Positions 1-6,830 of a stretch of 8,608 nucleotides of DNA are shown here, piece after piece. The notes under the pieces are model-generated. The model saw only the letters and a list, made by a program, of their open reading frames with translations, did not search any database and was not told the DNA's origin. A program made the position numbers and the translations under genes. The stretch is from Anaerolineales bacterium UBA6131 (GTDB lineage: Bacteria > Chloroflexota > Anaerolineae > UBA2200), in the NCBI GenBank assembly GCA_002435875.1, contig DIVN01000120.1, forward strand, positions 1 to 8,608, in the 5' to 3' direction. Position 1 is the first letter of the stretch. The number at the start of each line of letters is the position of its first letter.

Positions 1-1
1 T

Positions 2-922
2 GCCGTGGTGCCGCTGCAGGGTCCGACTGAGAGCCTGGTACGGCAGCAAGTCTCCCCGCTACTGCAGCACGGCACTCTACCGATCATCACCGGGTACGTC
101 GGGGCCACCGCCAAGGGCGTCACAACGACATTGGGGCGCAGTGGCAGCGACTTTTCGGCGGCGCTCGTCGGTGCCGCCCTTGAAGCTGATGAAGTGTGCA
201 TCTGGAGCGACGTCAACGGCATCCTTACCGCTGACCCCAACATCGTTCCTGAGGCACGCACGCTCGACGAGCTCTCCTATGCCGAGGCAGCCGAGCTGGC
301 CTACTTTGGTGCTGAGGTTCTGCACCCCAGAACGGTACGCCCACTGGCCGACAGGAAAATCCCGCTCCGCATCCGCAACAGCTTTGACGCCTCACAGGCG
401 GGTACAGTCATCTGCGCATCGCCGAGTGACAGCCGCCAGGCGTTGCCCGCGATCATTTCGGGGACCGGGTTCAGTCTGATCGCCGCAGGAAGCCAGAATG
501 ACGGTTGGGGTCTCAACCAGGCATCACAGCTGCTGCAGAAGCTTGGGGCTGCCGGCGTAGATGTGCGCATGTTCTGGCAGTCTTTGTCAGAACACAGCAT
601 CAACCTGATGGTACGGGCGCAGGACCAGGCTCACTGCCTGCAGGTTCTGGGCGAGGAATTGCAGCACTTGCCGACAGCCGAGCGCTACCAGCTAGGAACC
701 AAAGAACAGGTGGCGACCATCTCGGTGGTGGGCGTCCCAGGGTGGGGCAACCCGGGCTCGAGCATCGTCTCCCAGGCCTTTGCTGCGTTGGGCAGGCACA
801 GTACGCGCATCATCGCCGTGGCTCAGCCAGCATCGGAATATAGCGTCTCCTTCTGCATACCCGAAGGGCAGATGGTGGATACGGTGCGCTTCTTGCACCG
901 TGAACTTGGGCTCGAAGAGTAA
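2..922 (+). CDS. Aspartate kinase (monofunctional), C-terminal part; 5' end outside window
   Basis: Aspartokinase phosphorylates L-aspartate to aspartyl-4-phosphate, the first step towards lysine, threonine, methionine and diaminopimelate. About 305 residues are visible and the frame is open at the window edge, so the GTG at 5 is probably internal and the N-terminal lysine-rich substrate loop is missing. The catalytic domain shows the family signature TTLGRSGSDFSAA (about residues 41-53, counting from the GTG), then WSDVNGILTADP (67-78) and ELAYFGAEVLHP (97-108). Two ACT-type regulatory regions follow: about 150-205, with the SEHSINLMV strand, and about 235-300, with ISVVGVPGWGNPGSSIVSQAF. 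The protein ends in TAA with no homoserine dehydrogenase domain, so it is not a ThrA-type fusion. The ACT pair implies allosteric control by an end-product amino acid, but the effector (lysine, threonine or other) cannot be read from the sequence. Family call is firm; lysC versus thrA-like naming is left open. Confidence 0.93.
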   Translation, partial: AVVPLQGPTESLVRQQVSPLLQHGTLPIITGYVGATAKGVTTTLGRSGSDFSAALVGAALEADEVCIWSDVNGILTADPNIVPEARTLDELSYAEAAELAYFGAEVLHPRTVRPLADRKIPLRIRNSFDASQAGTVICASPSDSRQALPAIISGTGFSLIAAGSQNDGWGLNQASQLLQKLGAAGVDVRMFWQSLSEHSINLMVRAQDQAHCLQVLGEELQHLPTAERYQLGTKEQVATISVVGVPGWGNPGSSIVSQAFAALGRHSTRIIAVAQPASEYSVSFCIPEGQMVDTVRFLHRELGLEE

Positions 923-989
923 ACCGCGACAGGCCAATCAGCACACTGGGCATGCCGCCTGGGTCCGTTCGCTGGTTGATTTCTACTTT

Positions 990-994
990 GGAGG
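990..994 (+). promoter_or_regulatory. Ribosome binding site that fixes a TTG start
   Basis: GGAGG lies 6 nt upstream of TTG at 1001. An in-frame stop (TGA at 977-979) sits only 21 bases upstream and there is no nearby in-frame ATG or GTG, so TTG 1001 is the best start for the HAD-like gene. Confidence 0.7.
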
Positions 995-1000
995 CACGCC

Positions 1001-2164
1001 TTGATCTACACAAGCTGTGGTGAAGCCGCAATCTCTGCCAGCATTGGCGACCGTATCGTCTACCGCAACCTGGTTCCGGCGGATCCTCGATTGCCGTCAA
1101 TCGCAGATCTGCGTCACCGCCTGAGCCTCCGCGATGACGAGCTGCCACGCAAGGCTGAGCGCAGCTACGGGATGGTGCTTGCGGCCATGCTCCGCGAGGC
1201 GCGGAGAATGACCCTGCCGAGCTCGCATCTAACACGACTTGTATACATCGGCGATACACGCATGAATGATGGCACCGCCTTTGCCAATCTGTGCGCCGCG
1301 GAGGACTGGGCAGGCTGGGCCTTCATAGGCTGCGATCGCCCAGCCGAGTCCCCGCATTTCGAGATCGACGGGAACACCTACCTTGCCAATCGCTGGTCCG
1401 CTTTGCCTGCCTTTCAGCGGTTCTTGGCTACTCAGGGCCTGGCCATGGACGAAGACACGGCGGTGGTGCTCGATATGGACAAAACGTTTGTCGGTGCACG
1501 CGGGCGCAACGACACAGCCATCGATGCAGCGCGGCTGGATGCCGTATTCGCCACCGTCTCAGCCATCGTTGGAAGCGACATGGACAGTGACGCCTTTCGC
1601 AAGTCTTACGAGATACTCAACCAATCTTCCTATCATCCGTTCACGGCGGACAACCAGGACTATCTGGTCTATATCTGCCTGATCATCAGTTCTGGACTGG
1701 TCTCTCTGGAATCCCTCCTGCACAATCTCCAGTCCACAGAGATGCGCCGCTTTGACCAGTTCCTGGCCAACGTGCAGAGCCAACGGCGACATCTGACACC
1801 AAAGGGTCTGCTTGATGTCCACGACAGCGTCTGGAGCAACGTCCAGGCCGGAGACCCAACCCCCTTCAAAGCCTTTCGTTACAACGAGTACCTGAGCACA
1901 GCGAGACGGTTTGGCGACCTGCCCGGCGTCAGTATGCCTGATCTGCTCAGGCAGCGTATCCTCATCACTGAGGAGGTTCGGGAATTCGTTCTTGATGCTG
2001 AGGCTCGTGGTGCACTGACTTTCGCCATCTCGGACAAGCCAGACGAGGCTTCACTACCAAGTCAGGAGCAGGCGCTTGCCGGCATGAAGCCGCTACACAG
2101 GCTGCCAACCATCGCCGTGCGTGAGGTCACGCCTGCGGTCGGCGATGGCGCGGCGAGCGAGTGA
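1001..2164 (+). CDS. HAD-superfamily-like hydrolase with apparently permuted motif order
   Basis: The 387-aa product is not a family I can name, but it carries haloacid dehalogenase (HAD) motifs. Motif I is AVVLDMDKTF, with the nucleophile/acid pair DxD at D158 and D160 and T162. A motif II-like strand end is LTFAISDKP (S344, with K346 close by). A motif IV-like acidic signature, VYIGDTRMND (D85, D90), is followed by helix and strand AGWAFIGCD. In ordinary HAD enzymes motif IV is C-terminal; here it precedes motif I by about 70 residues, suggesting a circular permutation or a duplicated half-domain. Residues about 165-330 are mostly helical-looking and would be a large C1-type cap. No signal peptide or convincing membrane helix is seen, so it is probably cytoplasmic. 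The start is TTG with a good ribosome binding site. It follows aspartate kinase by 78 bp, but a functional link is not evident. The likely reaction is hydrolysis of a phosphate ester or related compound; the substrate is unknown. HAD membership is likely, the fold arrangement is inference. Confidence 0.65.
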   Translation: MIYTSCGEAAISASIGDRIVYRNLVPADPRLPSIADLRHRLSLRDDELPRKAERSYGMVLAAMLREARRMTLPSSHLTRLVYIGDTRMNDGTAFANLCAAEDWAGWAFIGCDRPAESPHFEIDGNTYLANRWSALPAFQRFLATQGLAMDEDTAVVLDMDKTFVGARGRNDTAIDAARLDAVFATVSAIVGSDMDSDAFRKSYEILNQSSYHPFTADNQDYLVYICLIISSGLVSLESLLHNLQSTEMRRFDQFLANVQSQRRHLTPKGLLDVHDSVWSNVQAGDPTPFKAFRYNEYLSTARRFGDLPGVSMPDLLRQRILITEEVREFVLDAEARGALTFAISDKPDEASLPSQEQALAGMKPLHRLPTIAVREVTPAVGDGAASE

Positions 2165-2283
2165 ACCCACACCTGATCGGCGCCCAGATACGTCGACAGT
2201 ATCTCACGGTGTAACGTGACAGTCTGGACCGTGCGAACGCCTCCAACTGGGCAGGCAAACCGGTGGAGTTGTTTTCTCAGGAG

Positions 2284-2290
2284 AAAGGAG
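2284..2290 (+). promoter_or_regulatory. Ribosome binding site choosing the internal ATG
   Basis: AAAGGAG ends 5 nt before ATG 2296. It lies inside the longer reading frame that could begin at GTG 2263, so the shorter start at 2296 is preferred. Confidence 0.7.
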
Positions 2291-2295
2291 CTGCC

Positions 2296-2925
2296 ATGGA
2301 GAAGCTGGACCTGAGGAAGGAGCTTAAGTACCTCTATGCTCCTTCGTCAAAGCACGTCGAGTTGGTCACCGTTCCCGAGTTTGGCTTTGCCATGGTCGAT
2401 GGCACGATTCTGCCAGGCACCAGCGTTGCCCAGTCAACCGAATTCCAGCAGGCCGTGGGTGCTCTCTACGGCGTGTCATACACGCTCAAGTTCTCCTCTA
2501 AGCTGCGTCAGGTTGATCCCCTTGACTATCCTGTGATGCCGCTTGAAGGCCTATGGTGGAATGCATCAGGTGAGTTCGATCGCACCAGACACGAGCCGAT
2601 GTTCTTCACGGCCATGATCCTGCAGCCGGACCACATCACGCCTGAGATGTTCAAGGACGCCCTGGAGCGCCTTCGCCAGAAGCAAGATAACCCTGCTGTC
2701 GACAAGCTCCGCCTGGAGCGCTTTGCCGAAGGTCTATGCGTGCAGACCATGCACGTGGGGCCATACGCAGAAGAACTAGCCACAATTGCCAAGATGCACA
2801 GCTTTGCCGCTGAGAATGGCTACGAGTACCACGGCAAGCATCACGAGATCTATCTTGGAGATCCGCGACGCGCCACGTCAGAGAAACTGCGAACGGTGCT
2901 GCGCAAGCCAGTTGGGCACGTCTAG
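2296..2925 (+). CDS. GyrI-like small-molecule-binding domain protein
   Basis: The 209-aa protein belongs to the stand-alone GyrI-like (AraC effector-binding/SHS2 fold) family. Hallmarks are the N-terminal MEKLDLRKELKYLYAPS (1-17), a strand with PEFGFAMVDG (27-36), MPLEGLWW (81-88), the second repeat QTMHVGPYAEE (150-160), and the C-terminal HHEIYLGDPRRATSEKLRT (182-200) typical of this subgroup. The length fits a full two-repeat family member with no DNA-binding domain. Proteins of this fold bind small, often hydrophobic or cationic ligands in the cleft between repeats; some stand-alone members have been linked to hydrolysis or sequestration of xenobiotics. The ligand is unknown here. Gaps of 131 bp before and 163 bp after suggest its own short transcript or weak coupling to the gene upstream. 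There is no clear mechanistic link to the folate operon downstream. The family call is strong and the role is unknown. Confidence 0.88.
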   Translation: MEKLDLRKELKYLYAPSSKHVELVTVPEFGFAMVDGTILPGTSVAQSTEFQQAVGALYGVSYTLKFSSKLRQVDPLDYPVMPLEGLWWNASGEFDRTRHEPMFFTAMILQPDHITPEMFKDALERLRQKQDNPAVDKLRLERFAEGLCVQTMHVGPYAEELATIAKMHSFAAENGYEYHGKHHEIYLGDPRRATSEKLRTVLRKPVGHV

Positions 2926-2963
2926 TCTCAGCAGACACGCCTTCTGAACAGTGGGCCTGGCGC

Positions 2964-3005
2964 TTTGTGCTTTTTTGCACGATTTGCGCATTGTGCATTG
3001 TCGCA
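2964..3005 (+). repeat. Cluster of GTGC/GCAC palindromic half-sites in operon leader (candidate operator)
   Basis: GTGC-TTTTTT-GCAC (2967-2980) is a small dyad. TGCAC (2976-2980) and GTGCA (2993-2997) form a second dyad flanking a self-complementary TGCGCA (2985-2990). TTGTGCA and TTGTCGCA follow in direct orientation. The cluster overlaps the proposed -35 element of the redox/folate operon, where a regulator would be expected to bind. No specific regulator can be named. Confidence 0.35.
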
Positions 3006-3012
3006 CTACAAT
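2984..3012 (+). promoter_or_regulatory. Candidate sigma-70-type promoter for the metVF operon
   Basis: TACAAT (3007-3012) matches the -10 consensus at five of six positions. Seventeen bases upstream is TTGCGC (2984-2989), a weak -35 with TTG conserved. The start codon at 3089 would have a leader of roughly 70 nt. The position in the only sizeable gap before the three-gene operon supports the call; the -35 match is poor. Confidence 0.4.
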
Positions 3013-3088
3013 CGTCTTGGCTGCAAGCTCCTCGCAGCCACCGCACATAGGCCCCACGTCGACATCCAATAGAAAGGACACGCTGACC

Positions 3089-5179
3089 ATGAGCGAACGG
3101 TCTAATTGGAGTCAAGAGCCTGTGCCGCCCTGCCAGGCCGCATGTCCAGCGCATACCGATGTCCGGGGCTATGTCCACGCTCTCGCATTAGGCGACTTTG
3201 AGCAAGCCTATCGCCTGGCACGCGAGCCGAACCCTCTGCCATACATCTGCGGGAAGGTTTGCGCCCACCCATGCGAAGACCAATGCCGACGCGGAGACGT
3301 GGACGAGCCCATCGCCATTTGTGCGCTGAAGCGCTTTGCCACTGAGAAGCACGATCTGCGCAAAGGCCACGCACCGGGTCTGGGCATTGCCGAGCCCAAG
3401 GACAAAAAGGTTGCCGTGATCGGCTCAGGCCCGGGCGGTCTGACAGCGGCTCATGATCTTGCCCGCCAAGGCTACCGGGTGACCGTATTCGAAGCCTATC
3501 CAATGCTCGGGGGTACTCCGCAGGTGGGTATCCCGCTCTACCGTCTGCCACGAGATACCATCGAGATGGAGATCAAGCCCCTCCGGGAGCTGGGCATCGA
3601 GTTTGTGACCGACCATCGAGTGGCTGACGTCGATGAGCTGCTCAACAACGGTTTTGACGCTGCATTTCTCGCTGTGGGATCGCACGCAGGGCGCAAGCTG
3701 CGGCTGCCTGGCGCCGAAAACATCGACGTCTGGCTCAACACGGAGTTCCTCCGCCGCGTTGCCCTGGGCGAAAGGATTGACCTCACCGGCCGGAACGTCC
3801 TGGTGCTCGGCGGAGGCAACGTAGCCATTGATGTGGCCCGCACGGCGGTGCGGCTTGGAGCCTCCAAGGTGTCCATGACCTGTTTGGAGAGTGCCGAACA
3901 GATGCCCGCGCATGAGTGGGAGATTCAGGAAGCGCGCGAGGAGGGCATCGAGATTTACCCTAGCCGCACCTTCCGAGAGTGCGTCCTGGACGAAGGGCAT
4001 GTCGCCGGCGTGCGCTGCGTCAAGGTCGACTTCCGTGGCTTTAAGCCGGATGGCAGCATCGACATGGACGAGTACGTGGAGACAGAACATATCCTCGCCG
4101 CAGATCTGATCATTTTCTCGATCGGACAGGGGCCTGACCTCAGTTTCCTGCCAAAAGACGGCTCGATCGCTCAGACAAGGCGCCGCACACTGGAGGTCAA
4201 CCCATTGACCTTGGCCACCACCAAGGCAGGGGTCTTCGCCGGCGGGGATGCTGTCACTGGCGTTGGTTTCATCATTGATGCCATCGCCGCTGGCCAGCGT
4301 GCCGCGCGTTCCATCGACGCCTTCCTACAGGGCAAGGATCCGGACTCAGCTCAGCCGGCGGAGCCGGACAAGCTTGGCAGCCTGGACAAGAAGACGCTCT
4401 CGCACATCCGTCCGCTTGCTCGCGAGGAAATGCCTTCCCTGGCCGCCGACGTGCGCAAAGCCACTTTTGATGAAGTATATCTTGGTTACAGTGAGGCTCA
4501 GACCATCCGCGCGGCCCAAAGGTGCTTGACCTGCGGCGCCGGCGCTGAGGTAGATCCTCACAAGTGCATCGGCTGCCTTACCTGTGTGCGGGTATGCCCG
4601 TACGAGGTGCCCATCCTGGCGCGCGGCACTGCCGAGGTAGTAGTGGATCAGTGCCAGGCCTGCGGATTATGCGCTGCAGAGTGCCCGGCCAAGGCGATCC
4701 ACATGAAACTGCACACCGACGACGAGATGATCCGGGACATTCGCAGTGCCGTCCGCCGAGCCAGTAGTGACGGCGAGCCCTGTGTCATCGGCTTCACCTG
4801 TCGCTACTGTGCATATGCAGGCCAAGATCCACAAGTGGTTAAGGCCAGGCTTCCCAAGAATGTCCGAACCATCGACGTGCTCTGCAGCGGCAAGGTTGAT
4901 ACGTTGTATCTGCTCAAGGCTTTTGAGTTCGGAGCCGATGCGGTGTTCGTAGCCGGCTGTCTGGACGGCGAATGCCACAATGAGAAGGGCAACGTACATG
5001 CCAGTCAGCGGGTCGGCTATATTCGAGGCATTTTGGACGAGCTCGGCCTGGGAGCAGAGCGACTGGAGATGTTCAAGATGGGACCCGACCAGTGTGTGGA
5101 CATGCGCGAGGCGGTGGTTGCATTGGCCACCAAGGCCAAAGCGATGGGACCCAACCCGGTCAAGAGGGGGGTAGCATGA
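3089..5179 (+). CDS. GltD/NfnL-like NAD(P)H flavoprotein fused to ferredoxin and FlpD/MvhD domains
   Basis: The 696-aa fusion is a probable electron-input subunit for the MetVF reductase encoded next. Residues about 10-95 are a GltD-type N-terminal Fe-S domain (C15, C19, C54, C58, C62, C66). Residues about 105-415 are a two-dinucleotide-binding flavoprotein: FAD motif IGSGPGGLTAAHDLA (111-125), pyridine-nucleotide motif GGGNVAIDVARTA (241-253), and a second FAD motif GVFAGGDAVTG (381-391). Residues 479-540 hold a ferredoxin domain: KCIGCLTCVRVCP (C493, C496, C499, C503) and QCQACGLCAAECP (C522, C525, C528, C532), preceded by CLTC at 479-482. Residues about 564-680 are an FlpD/MvhD domain with CRYC (571-574), LCSGKVD (598-604) and GCLDGECH (623-630). 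After the second nucleotide-binding strand it has TCLESAEQMPA instead of the YRR-type motif of NADPH-using GltD, suggesting NADH. ATG 3089 is preferred, with AAAGGA 10 nt upstream; a longer frame from GTG 2951 would run through the promoter region. The stop overlaps metV by 4 bp. Function is inferred from domains and context. Confidence 0.87.
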   Translation: MSERSNWSQEPVPPCQAACPAHTDVRGYVHALALGDFEQAYRLAREPNPLPYICGKVCAHPCEDQCRRGDVDEPIAICALKRFATEKHDLRKGHAPGLGIAEPKDKKVAVIGSGPGGLTAAHDLARQGYRVTVFEAYPMLGGTPQVGIPLYRLPRDTIEMEIKPLRELGIEFVTDHRVADVDELLNNGFDAAFLAVGSHAGRKLRLPGAENIDVWLNTEFLRRVALGERIDLTGRNVLVLGGGNVAIDVARTAVRLGASKVSMTCLESAEQMPAHEWEIQEAREEGIEIYPSRTFRECVLDEGHVAGVRCVKVDFRGFKPDGSIDMDEYVETEHILAADLIIFSIGQGPDLSFLPKDGSIAQTRRRTLEVNPLTLATTKAGVFAGGDAVTGVGFIIDAIAAGQRAARSIDAFLQGKDPDSAQPAEPDKLGSLDKKTLSHIRPLAREEMPSLAADVRKATFDEVYLGYSEAQTIRAAQRCLTCGAGAEVDPHKCIGCLTCVRVCPYEVPILARGTAEVVVDQCQACGLCAAECPAKAIHMKLHTDDEMIRDIRSAVRRASSDGEPCVIGFTCRYCAYAGQDPQVVKARLPKNVRTIDVLCSGKVDTLYLLKAFEFGADAVFVAGCLDGECHNEKGNVHASQRVGYIRGILDELGLGAERLEMFKMGPDQCVDMREAVVALATKAKAMGPNPVKRGVA

Positions 5180-5844
5180 TCAAGGCAAAACAGAAGCCTC
5201 TGGCAGAGATACGGGCGCTAATCGCCCCCTACCAGAAGATACTGATCCTTGGTTGCGGCACGTGTGTTACGATTAGCTTCGCCGGCGGAGAGAAAGAGGT
5301 AGGTCTGTTGGCCTCTTCCTTGCGCATCGCGGCAGGCATGGATGGCCTGCAGAAGACGTTCGCCGAGGCAACAGTGCAGAGGCAGTGCGAATGGGAGTTC
5401 ATCGACGCTGTTGCCGACCAGATCAAGCGCGCCGACGCAGTCTTGTCACTTGCGTGCGGCATCGGCGTACAAGCTCTGGCGGAGCGATATCCAGACAAGG
5501 TTGTGCTGCCAGGGGTGAACACCACGTTTCTTGGCATGGCCATCGAACACGGAGTGCTCGTCGAGCGCTGCCGGGCCTGCGGCGACTGCGTTCTTGGTCT
5601 GACTGCGGGCATCTGCCCAATTGCGCGCTGTGCCAAGAACCTGCTCAACGGCCCATGCGGCGGCTCGCAGAAAGGCAAGTGTGAGGTAGACCCAGAAATG
5701 GACTGCGCGTGGCAGCTTATCTATGACCGCCTCGCCCGCCTGGGCCAACTAGACCGGATGGAGGTACTCCAGCCACCCAAGGACTGGGCCAAGGACTATG
5801 ACGGCGGCCCCCGCAAGATAGTCAGGGAGGACTTACGGCTATGA
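5176..5844 (+). CDS. metV: MetV: methylenetetrahydrofolate reductase zinc-finger/Fe-S subunit
   Basis: The 222-aa protein matches the MTHFR C-terminal (MetV) family. In acetogens this small subunit binds MetF and carries metal/Fe-S centres that relay electrons to the MetF flavin. The N-terminal half has ILGCGTC (C27, C30), C71 and LACGIG (C94), followed by LPGVNTTFLG (111-120). The hallmark C-terminal cysteine region has RCRACGDC (C132, C135, C138), GICPIARCAK (C147, C152), NGPCGG (C161), GKCEV (C169) and C177, with W179. All twelve cysteines fit metal-ligand positions of the family. ATG 5176 overlaps the upstream stop (ATGA) and is preceded by a G-rich AGGGGGG site; an in-frame GTG-type extension to 5092 would lie wholly inside the upstream gene and is rejected. 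It is translationally coupled to both neighbours, which supports a stoichiometric complex. Confidence 0.92.
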   Translation: MIKAKQKPLAEIRALIAPYQKILILGCGTCVTISFAGGEKEVGLLASSLRIAAGMDGLQKTFAEATVQRQCEWEFIDAVADQIKRADAVLSLACGIGVQALAERYPDKVVLPGVNTTFLGMAIEHGVLVERCRACGDCVLGLTAGICPIARCAKNLLNGPCGGSQKGKCEVDPEMDCAWQLIYDRLARLGQLDRMEVLQPPKDWAKDYDGGPRKIVREDLRL

Positions 5845-6764
5845 AAGCTGGCAGCAATCTGGAGAAAGTGCTCAGCAGCGGCCACTTTGCGGCAACCGGT
5901 GAGCTGGGCCCCCCGAAAAGTGCCGATCCCGAGGTAATCAAGCGCAAGGCCGCCCTGCTCAAGGGTTTCGTCGATGCGGTGAACATTACCGACAATCAAA
6001 CGGCAATTGTGCGCATGTCCAGCATTTCGGTGGGCACCATGCTGATGGGGCTGGGAATTGAGCCCACCATTCAGATGACATGCAGGGATCGCAACCGCCT
6101 GGCCATACAAGCAGACTTGCTCGGAGCGTCCGCGCTGGGCATCCGCAATCTGCTCTGCCTTACCGGTGATCATCAGCACTTTGGCAACCACCCCAAGGCG
6201 CGAGGCGTTTACGATCTGGATTCCGTCTGTCTCATCGCCATGGTCAAAGGCATGCGCGACGAGAAAAAGTTCGACTGCGGCGAGGAGATGGATGTTGAAC
6301 CACGGTTCCTCATCGGCGCGGCCGAGAACCCGTTTGCAGACCCCTTTGACTATCGTCCATACCGCCTGGCCAAGAAAATCACCGCCGGTGCCGACTTTGT
6401 ACAGACCCAGCTGATTTACAACGTACCCAAGTTTCGCGAGTTCATGCGCAGGGTATGTGACCTGGGCCTTGACAAGAGGTGCCACATTCTTGCAGGCGTC
6501 GGCCCGATCAAGAGCATCGGCATGGCCCGCTATATGCAGAAAAGTGTGCCAGGCATGGATGTGCCGGAAGACATCATCGGGCGGCTCAAGGCCGTGCCCA
6601 AGGAACAGGTACGCAAAGAGGGCATCAAACAGTGCGCGGACATCATCCGCGAAGTGCGGGACATCCCAGGTGTCGCTGGCGTGCATGTGATGGCCATTGA
6701 GTGGGAAGAAGCCGTCCAGGAGATCCTGGAGTTGGCTGGGCTGCTACCAAGACCGACCCTCTAG
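5841..6764 (+). CDS. metF: MetF: 5,10-methylenetetrahydrofolate reductase, catalytic subunit
   Basis: MetF is a TIM-barrel flavoprotein that reduces 5,10-methylene-THF to 5-methyl-THF, for methionine synthesis or, in acetogenic metabolism, the methyl branch of the Wood-Ljungdahl pathway. The 307-aa sequence has the expected residues: E21 in ATGELGPPKSADPE (equivalent to the catalytic Glu28 region of E. coli MetF), VNITDNQ (47-53), LCLTGDH with D110 (equivalent to Asp120, near the flavin), and ADFVQTQLIYN with Q190 (folate-contacting Gln). The sequence after GE diverges from the E. coli SFEFFPP form and resembles archaeal/acetogen-type MetF paired with MetV. ATG 5841 overlaps the metV stop by 4 bp, with AGGGAGG at 5824-5830. 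Direct NAD(P)H use is not expected for this MetV-paired type; electrons probably come through MetV and the fused flavoprotein. The gene ends 24 bp before the terminator stem. Confidence 0.94.
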   Translation: MKAGSNLEKVLSSGHFAATGELGPPKSADPEVIKRKAALLKGFVDAVNITDNQTAIVRMSSISVGTMLMGLGIEPTIQMTCRDRNRLAIQADLLGASALGIRNLLCLTGDHQHFGNHPKARGVYDLDSVCLIAMVKGMRDEKKFDCGEEMDVEPRFLIGAAENPFADPFDYRPYRLAKKITAGADFVQTQLIYNVPKFREFMRRVCDLGLDKRCHILAGVGPIKSIGMARYMQKSVPGMDVPEDIIGRLKAVPKEQVRKEGIKQCADIIREVRDIPGVAGVHVMAIEWEEAVQEILELAGLLPRPTL

Positions 6765-6788
6765 AAACCGACTCTAAGCCGGACCTCT

Positions 6789-6830
6789 CTTGGGACCAGG
6801 ATGCGAAGATCCTGGTCCCAAGCTTTGTTT
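6789..6830 (+). terminator. Rho-independent terminator after metF
   Basis: A perfect 14-bp stem (6789-6802 with 6809-6822) and a 6-nt loop GCGAAG are followed by CTTTGTTT on the + strand. It begins 25 bp after the metF stop. The convergent minus-strand gene ends at 6831, immediately beside it; on the minus strand the hairpin has no good T-tract after it, so it mainly serves the + operon though it may also slow minus-strand transcription. Confidence 0.88.

Noticed and set aside
1664..1720. Hydrophobic stretch YLVYICLIISSGLVSLESLL in the HAD-like protein as a membrane helix
   Set aside because: It is short, interrupted by polar residues and sits in the predicted helical cap, so a buried helix is more likely.
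2205..2233. CACGGT / ACCGTG inverted repeat with 17-nt spacer after the HAD-like gene
   Set aside because: Only 6 bp with a long loop and no T-tract; too weak to call a terminator or operator.
2218..2240. Possible promoter for the GyrI-like gene in the 2165-2295 gap
   Set aside because: No convincing -35/-10 pair with correct spacing could be found, so how this gene is transcribed is left open.
2263..2295. 11-codon extension of the GyrI-like gene from GTG 2263
   Set aside because: The extension contains the ribosome binding site for ATG 2296, and the family consensus begins at MEKLDLRKEL.
2951..3088. 46-codon N-terminal extension of the fusion flavoprotein from GTG 2951
   Set aside because: It runs through the candidate promoter and palindrome cluster, has no family resemblance and no good ribosome binding site. 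ATG 3089 has one and gives the usual GltD-type N-terminus.
2651..3178. 175-codon minus-strand frame spanning the GyrI-like 3' end and operon leader
   Set aside because: It is antisense to two well supported genes and covers the promoter region; the translation is arginine-rich and resembles no protein family.
3425..4090. 221-codon minus-strand frame opposite the fusion flavoprotein
   Set aside because: It lies wholly antisense to the conserved FAD/NAD domains, shows no motif or ribosome binding site and is low-information His/Asp/Ala-rich sequence.
5796..6686. 296-codon open frame on the minus strand, antisense to metF
   Set aside because: It is a shadow frame created by GC-rich codon usage of metF. 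The translation has no recognisable motif, and metF on the opposite strand is complete and conserved.
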